A stretch of 18,969 nucleotides of DNA from NCBI GenBank assembly GCA_016649525.1, contig JAENXM010000007.1, positions 1 through 18,969 of the forward strand, given 5' to 3'. Position numbers and translations under genes: made by a program. Under the pieces are notes generated by a model. That model had not been told where the DNA came from. It made no database searches and saw only the letters and a program-made list of their open reading frames with translations. Within the stretch, counting starts at the first letter, position 1. Every line of letters begins with the position of its first letter. Origin of the DNA: Actinomycetota bacterium. GTDB lineage: Bacteria > Actinomycetota > Geothermincolia > Fen-727 > Anoxymicrobiaceae. This document shows positions 14,333-18,969 of this stretch, piece after piece.

Positions 14333-15208
14333 CTACGGCACCAGTTTTCCGAGCGGGATCTCTAGGATGGCGGTGGCCCCCGCATCCTTGAGGCGCGGGA
14401 TCAACTCGTTCACTTTGCTCTTCTCGACGACGGTCTCGACCGCGAAGCCGCCGTCGGCGAGCGGGCTTACCGTCGGAGACCTCATGGCCGGGAGCAGGTC
14501 GAGCACCGACTGCTTCTCCTCGGCGCCGATGTTCAGCTTCAAAAGGACCTTTCCGCGGGCCTCGAGCGCGGCGAGCAGGAGCGTGCGTATCTCCTCCATG
14601 AGCTTCCGCTTGTCGGGGTCCGCGTAGCTTTCCCTGTTCGCTATCAACTTCGTGGATGTCTCGAGAACATCCCCTATCATCTCGAGTCCGTGCTCCCTCA
14701 ACGTCGTGCCGGTCTCCGTTATCTCGACTATCGCATCGACGATGTTCGGGACTTTCGCCTCCGTGGCGCCGGCCGACGCGATGACCTTTACCTGTACCCC
14801 GAGCTTCTCGAAATAGCGAGCGGTGATATTGGGATATTCCGTCGCGACCCTGGTCCCGGGCGGGATATCCTCAGGTTTCCCGATGCCGCTTCCCCTCTGG
14901 ACCGCGAGCACTATCCGCAGGTTGCGGCCCTCACCGGTCTTAGAGTAGGGGAGGTCAGCGAGGACCTCGACCTGGGCGCCTGTCTCCTCTATCCAGTCGA
15001 GCCCGGTTATGCCGAGGTCGAACAGGCCCTCCTCAACATACTTTCCTATCTCCTGGGGCCGCAGAACGGCGACCTGGGATATCCTCTCGTCGTCTATGCG
15101 TGCGTTGTACTCACGGTCGCTGCTCCGCCGCACGGCGAGGTCTGCGTCTTTTAGAAGTGAAAGCGTCTGCTCCTCAAGGCTCCCCTTGGGGATAACCAGC
15201 TTTATCAA
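14333..15208 (-). CDS. hisG: ATP phosphoribosyltransferase, long form
   Basis: HisG joins ATP and PRPP in the first, feedback-controlled step of histidine synthesis. The 291 residues match the long form: two periplasmic-binding-protein-like lobes (KLVIPKGSLEEQTLSLL, LGITGLDWIEE) with a PRPP-binding segment around VEITETGTTLREHGLEMI, then a C-terminal ACT-like domain (about residues 215-291) that binds histidine. No HisZ partner is needed for this form. The start is TTG with GGAGG a few bases upstream. No other his gene is in the window, so hisG is isolated here. A 115-bp inverted-repeat element lies about 50 bases upstream. Confidence 0.95.
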   Translation of the reverse strand: MIKLVIPKGSLEEQTLSLLKDADLAVRRSSDREYNARIDDERISQVAVLRPQEIGKYVEEGLFDLGITGLDWIEETGAQVEVLADLPYSKTGEGRNLRIVLAVQRGSGIGKPEDIPPGTRVATEYPNITARYFEKLGVQVKVIASAGATEAKVPNIVDAIVEITETGTTLREHGLEMIGDVLETSTKLIANRESYADPDKRKLMEEIRTLLLAALEARGKVLLKLNIGAEEKQSVLDLLPAMRSPTVSPLADGGFAVETVVEKSKVNELIPRLKDAGATAILEIPLGKLVP

Positions 15209-15219
15209 CGCGCACCTCC

Positions 15220-15241
15220 GACAATGGTCATCTACATTGTC
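15220..15241 (-). promoter_or_regulatory. Hairpin in the hisG leader
   Basis: GACAATG and CATTGTC form a perfect 7-bp stem around an 8-base loop, right before the hisG ribosome binding site. A TATACT at 15246-15251 (minus strand) could be the -10 box, which would put the hairpin at the very 5' end of the message. No His-codon leader peptide is visible. Confidence 0.3.
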
Positions 15242-15260
15242 CCTAAGTATAGCAAACTAA

Positions 15261-15375
15261 GGGGTCAGGCCACTTCTATTGCATCCCGGCCTGAGAGGCC
15301 GGGCTAAAGAGAATTGCATCCCGGCCTGAGAGGCCGGGCTAAAGAGACACGATGCAACAAAAGTGGCCTGACCCC
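15261..15375. mobile_element. 115-bp inverted-repeat element (MITE/REP-like, non-autonomous)
   Basis: The ends are GGGGTCAGGCCACTT (15261-15275) and its exact complement (15361-15375); pairing continues inward to 25 bp with two mismatches. Between them lie two identical 35-bp units, each with an internal palindrome. No open frame is present, so it would need a transposase from elsewhere. I see no clear target-site duplication. It separates hisG from the dehydratase genes. Confidence 0.65.
15278..15347. repeat. Two identical 35-bp direct repeats with palindromic core
   Basis: Units 15278-15312 and 15313-15347 are identical. Each contains CCCGGCCT-GAG-AGGCCGGG, an 8-bp stem with a 3-base loop. 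The 23-base core (15283-15305, 15318-15340) recurs exactly at 16837-16859 and 16901-16923. Confidence 0.9.
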
Positions 15376-15380
15376 ATCTA

Positions 15381-15797
15381 TTAGAGCTCTACGGCAGCCA
15401 TGCCTTTCGAGAGGATCTGCGCGCCGTCCTGGTTCTCGGCCCAGACCTCCAGGGTCACGGACTTCTTTCCATCCTCCTCTTTCTTGTCCGTTACCTTGCC
15501 CTTGAAGGTGACCGTATCTCCGGGCTTTGCGGGCGCGCTGAAGCGGACCTTGAACTGCTTGAGCTTCCCCGGGTCGCCGACCCAGTCGGTGATGCACCTG
15601 CCCATGCGTGCCATGTTTGACAGGCCGTGCGCAATGGTCCCCCCGAGGCCCACCTTCTCGCCGAACTCCTTGTCGACGTGTATCAGGTTGAAGTCCCCGC
15701 TGGCGCCGGCGTAGATCCAGAGCATCATCTGCTCAAGGCTGACCGAGAGCGGGGGTATCTCGTCGCCGATGTTCACATCCTCGAATGAAACAGCCAT
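15381..15797 (-). CDS. MaoC-like hydroxyacyl dehydratase, HadB-type subunit
   Basis: This 138-residue single hot-dog protein carries the hydratase-2 motif YAGASGDFNLIHVD, with the catalytic Asp and His, and GTIAHGLSNMARMGR on the central helix. FSAPAKPGDTVTFKGKV is the usual second half of the fold. Such proteins dehydrate (3R)-hydroxyacyl thioesters, on ACP in the mycobacterial HadAB fatty acid synthase II complex or on CoA in other pathways. The gene starts one base after the stop of the other dehydratase subunit (GGGGGGT serves as ribosome binding site), so the two are co-translated and very likely form a heterodimer in which this chain supplies the catalytic residues. The carrier (ACP or CoA) cannot be decided from the sequence. 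Confidence 0.88.
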   Translation of the reverse strand: MAVSFEDVNIGDEIPPLSVSLEQMMLWIYAGASGDFNLIHVDKEFGEKVGLGGTIAHGLSNMARMGRCITDWVGDPGKLKQFKVRFSAPAKPGDTVTFKGKVTDKKEEDGKKSVTLEVWAENQDGAQILSKGMAAVEL

Positions 15798-15798
15798 C

Positions 15799-16248
15799 CT
15801 AGTTACCCCCCCTTATCACAAACGTGGCCCTGCCCACGGTCACGAGCTCACCGTCCCGGTTCACCGAGCGCGCCTCGTAAACGAGCAGGTCATTGTTACC
15901 CTTCTCCATGATGTCCACGATCCTGCCTTTCGTGGTGATGACGTCGCCCGGCTTGACCGGCTTGTGGAACTCGAACTCCTGTTCTCCGTGGACGAGCATC
16001 GCCATGTTGAGCTTCACCTCGGGGTCGAAGAAGAGCTGGGCGGCGCCCATCAGGTTGTAGACAGAGGCGAAGGCCGGCGGCGCGATGCAGTCGACGTACT
16101 CGCTCGCCCTGCCCACCTCGTTGTCCATGATCAGGGGACTCTCGTCACCCACCGCGCGCGCGTACTCTCTCATCTTCTCCCGGCCTATCTCGTACACGGT
16201 CGGCTCGTACTCTCTTCCGATAAACTTGTGGTCAATCACCCGCAACAC
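15799..16248 (-). CDS. FAS1-like dehydratase, HadA/HadC-type subunit
   Basis: This 149-residue hot-dog protein belongs to the MaoC dehydratase N-terminal type: it opens with FIGREYEPTVYEIGREKMREYARAVGDESPL and has LVHGEQEFEFHKPVKPGD in the second half. The Asp-His catalytic pair of its neighbour is not present, as expected of the partner subunit that shapes the acyl pocket. GTG 16248 overlaps the phosphodiesterase stop by 17 bases; a second GTG at 16239 (VIDHKFIG) is better spaced from AAGGGA and overlaps by eight. Either way it is translationally coupled to the gene before and after it. Confidence 0.86.
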   Translation of the reverse strand: MLRVIDHKFIGREYEPTVYEIGREKMREYARAVGDESPLIMDNEVGRASEYVDCIAPPAFASVYNLMGAAQLFFDPEVKLNMAMLVHGEQEFEFHKPVKPGDVITTKGRIVDIMEKGNNDLLVYEARSVNRDGELVTVGRATFVIRGGN

Positions 16249-16753
16249 TCCCTTCAGTCTCCGCCCCGGCCAGGGGGCTCTCGATCTCTATTATCAGCGG
16301 CACTATCCTGTCGGTAACCTCGAGGATACCGATAGAGTTCCGTTCGGTGAACCTCCTGTCCGTCGGACTCCCGGGGTTGAAAAAAAGGACCCCGTTCAGT
16401 TCCTGTACAAGCGCGTTGTGGGTGTGCCCGAATATTATGCAATCAACGTCCCGAAACTCGGAAGCCACCCTCTCCACGATGCCGGAAGGGCCGCCCTGCC
16501 CGTGGGTGAGCCCAATTTTGAAATCCCCGACCTCGATGAACCTCCTCGCCGGAAGAATGCCCGTTACGTCCGGATGGTCCATGTTTCCCCGTACCGCGAA
16601 AGTATCGGCGATCCTGTTGAGCTGCTCGATGATGGGCATGTCAAGGATATCGCCAGCGTGAAGGATAAGGTCGACCCGCCCGAGCGCCGCGATCACGTGG
16701 TCCGGTACGAGCTCCCCCGAAAGATGTGTATCAGCCAGGACCCCTATCCGCAA
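16232..16753 (-). CDS. YfcE/MJ0936-family metallophosphoesterase
   Basis: The chosen start gives MRIGVLADTH, the typical N-terminus of this family, from a TTG seven bases after AGGG; a GTG at 16768 would add five residues but has no ribosome binding site. The protein has 173 residues and all metal-site motifs in order: DTH, HAGDI, GNMD, THGQ and GHTH, binding two metal ions. Characterised members hydrolyse phosphodiesters in vitro, but the natural substrate is generally unknown. In many bacteria the gene sits beside rdgB and rph; here it is instead coupled to the dehydratase pair, which may reflect operon shuffling rather than a shared pathway. Confidence 0.9.
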   Translation of the reverse strand: MRIGVLADTHLSGELVPDHVIAALGRVDLILHAGDILDMPIIEQLNRIADTFAVRGNMDHPDVTGILPARRFIEVGDFKIGLTHGQGGPSGIVERVASEFRDVDCIIFGHTHNALVQELNGVLFFNPGSPTDRRFTERNSIGILEVTDRIVPLIIEIESPLAGAETEGSVAGD

Positions 16754-16786
16754 ATAATCACCCTTCACACCAGGATTGAACCTTCT

Positions 16787-16921
16787 GGCCGGGCTAAACT
16801 TTTCTTTTTAGGCCGGGCTCTTAGCCCGGTTAATCCATCCCGGCCTGAGAGGCCGGGCTAAACTTTTCTTTTTAGGCCGGGCTCTTAGCCCGGTTAATCC
16901 ATCCCGGCCTGAGAGGCCGGG
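16787..16921. repeat. 64-bp tandem repeat, two exact copies plus a partial third
   Basis: Copies 16787-16850 and 16851-16914 are identical; a third begins at 16915 and fades after seven bases. Each copy has a 7-bp hairpin (CCGGGCT-CTT-AGCCCGG), and the copy junction forms an 8-bp one (CCCGGCCT-GAG-AGGCCGGG, 16839-16857). The second hairpin is followed on the plus strand by a T-rich stretch (CTAAACTTTTCTTTTT), so it looks like a terminator on the strand that carries no gene here. Confidence 0.92.
16839..16873 (+). terminator. Terminator-like hairpin plus T-tract within the tandem repeat
   Basis: An 8-bp GC-only-rich stem with a 3-base loop (16839-16857) is followed by 16 mostly T bases with two C interruptions. 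The polarity is opposite to both flanking genes, so it could block antisense transcription or be an accident of the repeat sequence. Confidence 0.4.
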
Positions 16922-16929
16922 CTTAAAGC

Positions 16930-18246
16930 TCAAACAGCCTCTATGAAGACCGCTGCAACCCCGAGCACGTCGTCACCGTCTGCAAGGGGATATACTCGGT
17001 ACCTGACCTTTACGTGCGCCCTGTCCTTTTTCATTATGAGCGCTTCGCCCTCCTTGATGGAGGACGGCACTTCGAGCACCTCGAGCATCCCGCTTTCCAG
17101 AGGCGCCAGGGGGTTCTCATCGAGGGACGACTCGGAGCGCAACTCGGCCTGGCTCTTCTCCGCGAAAGTGAACCCCGTGAGGCGCTGCGCCTCCTTGTTG
17201 AAGACCGCGATCCGCCCGTTCATGTCCGCGGTAATGACCCCCGCCATCATCTCCCTCAGTACGGACTCGGTGAAACCCATCTGTCCGGCCAGTACCTCGA
17301 GGCTCCTCGTCGCTATCCTGTAGAGCTCCGAACTGGTCGCCGCCATGCTGGTGAGCTCCGCTATGCCTTTTAACAACTCCTGCTCATCCTCAAAGAACTC
17401 GTGGCGGCCCAGGGTCGCCGCCGTAAGCACTCCGATAAGCTTCTCCCTGGCCACCAGCGGCATGATCACCTGCGAGCCGGGACGCGCCGCGCCGAGGAAG
17501 ACGTTGTCCCATTCATCGACCTTCGCCAGGTTGTCCATTGTCACTATCTCACGCGAGGTCGCCGCCACGCCGAGCCGCCCTTCGCCGAGCTTGATCTCCT
17601 TGAACATCATCTTCTCACGGTCGGCGCCCTTCACGAAACTCAGTCTGAGCTCGTCCCTCTTTTTGTCCATCAGGTAGATGGCGCCCATGTCGGCCCCTGT
17701 TACGGCGAGTATCTGCCCCAGGACGGCTTCCATGATGCGCGGCAGTTCGAGGGTCGTCCCGATCTCGTGTCCGGTTTCCATGAAGAGTCTGAGATAACGG
17801 TTCACATCGGTGAGTTTCGAGAGCAGGCCTTCGACATAGCGAAGGTTGGACCTCTCCCGGAGAACCACATAGATCACCAGGGTGGTGATCATGACCACCA
17901 GCCCGACCCTGAGCACCCAGAAATAGGACTCGCCGGGGAATAGATCCCTGAAAGGTTTGAGGTAGGTCACCAAAATAAGCGCGATAGCGCTTACCACAAA
18001 TGCGACGACTATGAGTATCGTGGCTGCAGTGACGCGCCTGTATTCGCGCCCCGTACCGTCCACAACGATGCGCTGCCCGACCCGCGAGAGCTTTCGCGGC
18101 CGGGACCGTCTCGACCCCTCCCCGCCGCGCGTCTCGAGGGTACTGGATCCCTTTGTTGTCGGGCCGCCCCCCTGCCCCTCAGCCCTCTCTTCCTCATCCT
18201 TTGGACCAGTTCCTTCAGGCAAGTTCTGCCCCCCCACGGTTCTCAA
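16930..18246 (-). CDS. Two-TM sensor protein with GAF and PAS domains, no output domain
   Basis: The 438-residue protein starts with about 70 polar, low-complexity residues rich in Gly, Glu and Arg. Two membrane segments follow (about residues 75-96 and 110-130) with a short outside loop. A GAF domain (about 155-310) includes LEQ-like linker helices, MGAIYLMDKKRDELRL and QVIMPLVAREKLIGVLTAA; a PAS domain (about 325-438) includes VITADMNGRIAVFNKEAQRLTG. It ends at VAAVFIEAV, exactly where the linker to a histidine kinase domain would normally begin. No HisKA, GGDEF or other effector is present. The start is taken as TTG 18246, with no clear ribosome binding site; a start further inside the low-complexity part is possible. 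The tandem repeat begins eight bases after the stop. Confidence 0.82.
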   Translation of the reverse strand: MRTVGGQNLPEGTGPKDEEERAEGQGGGPTTKGSSTLETRGGEGSRRSRPRKLSRVGQRIVVDGTGREYRRVTAATILIVVAFVVSAIALILVTYLKPFRDLFPGESYFWVLRVGLVVMITTLVIYVVLRERSNLRYVEGLLSKLTDVNRYLRLFMETGHEIGTTLELPRIMEAVLGQILAVTGADMGAIYLMDKKRDELRLSFVKGADREKMMFKEIKLGEGRLGVAATSREIVTMDNLAKVDEWDNVFLGAARPGSQVIMPLVAREKLIGVLTAATLGRHEFFEDEQELLKGIAELTSMAATSSELYRIATRSLEVLAGQMGFTESVLREMMAGVITADMNGRIAVFNKEAQRLTGFTFAEKSQAELRSESSLDENPLAPLESGMLEVLEVPSSIKEGEALIMKKDRAHVKVRYRVYPLADGDDVLGVAAVFIEAV

Positions 18247-18446
18247 CTCAAAAAGACCTTGCGAGAAATCATTTTTTCAGAGTACGGCGGTTTGTTCAAG
18301 GCGAAAGGAACACTTCCGCGGCTGCCCGCTGAAGAACATCCATTGAAGCATCCCGCGATTCCAAGATGCCCTCCCTATAGCCCGAACCGGCGAGAGCCGC
18401 GGCCCCTTACTGCCGGGGCGAAGACCTCGGAAACAAAAACGGATTG

Positions 18447-18731
18447 TTATTTGATCCTTGCGATGAACTCCTCGACGGGTATCGCCGCAAGCGTCTTTAT
18501 ATGCACTGAGCCGCGCGAACCGAGTTCGACCGAGATCCTTGCGATCGTCTCCACGTCCGGAGCCTCTAGGATGTTGACGAAGTCATACTCGCCTATGACT
18601 GCGTACTGGTCGACCACCTTCCCGCCAAGCGCTTCGACGTCCTTGTTTACCTCCAGTATCCTGTCGGGATTCTTCTTGATGGTCGCCGCACCCTCGTCGG
18701 TAAGGCTGCTCAACATAATGAACTTTGACAT
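18447..18731 (-). CDS. GYD-domain protein
   Basis: The 94-residue protein matches the GYD family: FIMLSSLTDEGAATIKKNPDR at the start, EALGGKVVDQYAVIGEYDFVNILEAPD in the middle, where the family name residues Gly-Glu-Tyr-Asp lie, and a C-terminal strand (VHIKTLAAIPVEEF). The fold is a ferredoxin-like alpha/beta-barrel dimer. The function is unknown. ATG 18731 follows AAGGGGGG by about seven bases. The gene is separated from the GAF-PAS gene by 200 bases. Confidence 0.9.
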   Translation of the reverse strand: MSKFIMLSSLTDEGAATIKKNPDRILEVNKDVEALGGKVVDQYAVIGEYDFVNILEAPDVETIARISVELGSRGSVHIKTLAAIPVEEFIARIK

Positions 18732-18969
18732 GCCGTTTCCCCCCTTCTTCAGCAGAATCTCTCTTCGAATAAAGTGTTTTTACATTCTACAAGTATACGG
18801 GGGGCCCTGCAAAGGTGGTAAAGCATTTCCCGCAAATGTCACATGACCATACCGTAAAAACCTGAAAGGCGTTAGTATTCTCGCTGAACGGTCTCGATGC
18901 CCCGCTCCTGCAGGCCAAAGGAAAGGGCTCCAAATAAAAGAATTACTAGACTGTGACGAGAGAGCAAGC
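18732..18969. other. Intergenic stretch at the right edge
   Basis: No gene is visible in these 238 bases. On the minus strand TATACT (18792-18797) with TTTACC 19 bases upstream (18817-18822) is a weak candidate promoter for the GYD gene. Otherwise I see nothing distinctive. Confidence 0.4.

Noticed and set aside
14330..14345. GGAGGGCCCTCC palindrome at the end of hisG as terminator
   Set aside because: The 12-base palindrome has no loop room and no T-tract directly after it.
15278..15347. Short CRISPR array
   Set aside because: The two 35-bp units are directly adjacent with no spacers, and there are no cas genes.
18247..18446. Riboswitch upstream of the GAF-PAS gene
   Set aside because: I looked for c-di-GMP-type and similar conserved cores in this 200-base gap and saw none; only scattered GC-rich palindromes are present.

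Overview
The window is 18,969 bases of GC-rich bacterial DNA holding 19 protein-coding genes, one of them cut by the left edge. I see no rRNA, tRNA or CRISPR. Gene content and order point to an early-branching, high-GC Gram-positive lineage. The order lysS, clpC, disA, carD, ispD, ispF is the actinobacterial one, but clpC is preceded by mcsA and mcsB, which are typical of Firmicutes. A deep-branching actinobacterial class, probably from a metagenome, fits best; this is inference from content, not a phylogenetic result. Start-codon use is unusual: about eight of the 19 genes appear to begin with TTG.

Positions 1-1205 (+): the C-terminal end of an ABC-2 type permease, overlapped by a membrane-anchored TPR-like protein with a histidine-rich tail. 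Positions 1224-5391 (-): a tight operon read carD, PIN/TRAM membrane protein, ispD, ispF, gltA-like flavoprotein, with 4-base TTGA stop/start overlaps at the last two junctions. It combines an RNA polymerase-binding regulator, a putative nuclease, two MEP isoprenoid enzymes and an iron-sulfur flavoprotein. Positions 5392-6616 (+): divergent from carD, a near-consensus sigma-70 promoter followed by two small cysteine-bearing proteins of unknown function.

Positions 6644-14181 (-): disA, clpC, mcsB, mcsA, lysS and greA, read from greA towards disA. This covers transcript cleavage (GreA), lysine charging (LysRS), the McsA/McsB protein-arginine kinase that marks substrates for ClpC, and the c-di-AMP synthase DisA. 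No ctsR and no radA sit in their usual places. Positions 14333-18731 (-): hisG (long form), a pair of hot-dog-fold dehydratase genes translationally coupled to a YfcE/MJ0936-type phosphodiesterase, a two-TM GAF-PAS protein with no output domain, and a GYD-domain protein.

The most unexpected structure is a family of GC-rich palindromic repeats in the right-hand part. A 115-bp element upstream of hisG has 25-bp terminal inverted repeats enclosing two identical 35-bp units. A 64-bp unit is repeated twice, exactly and in tandem, between the phosphodiesterase and the GAF-PAS gene. Both share one hairpin core, and a related hairpin lies between clpC and disA. They look like a non-autonomous REP/MITE-type mobile family.
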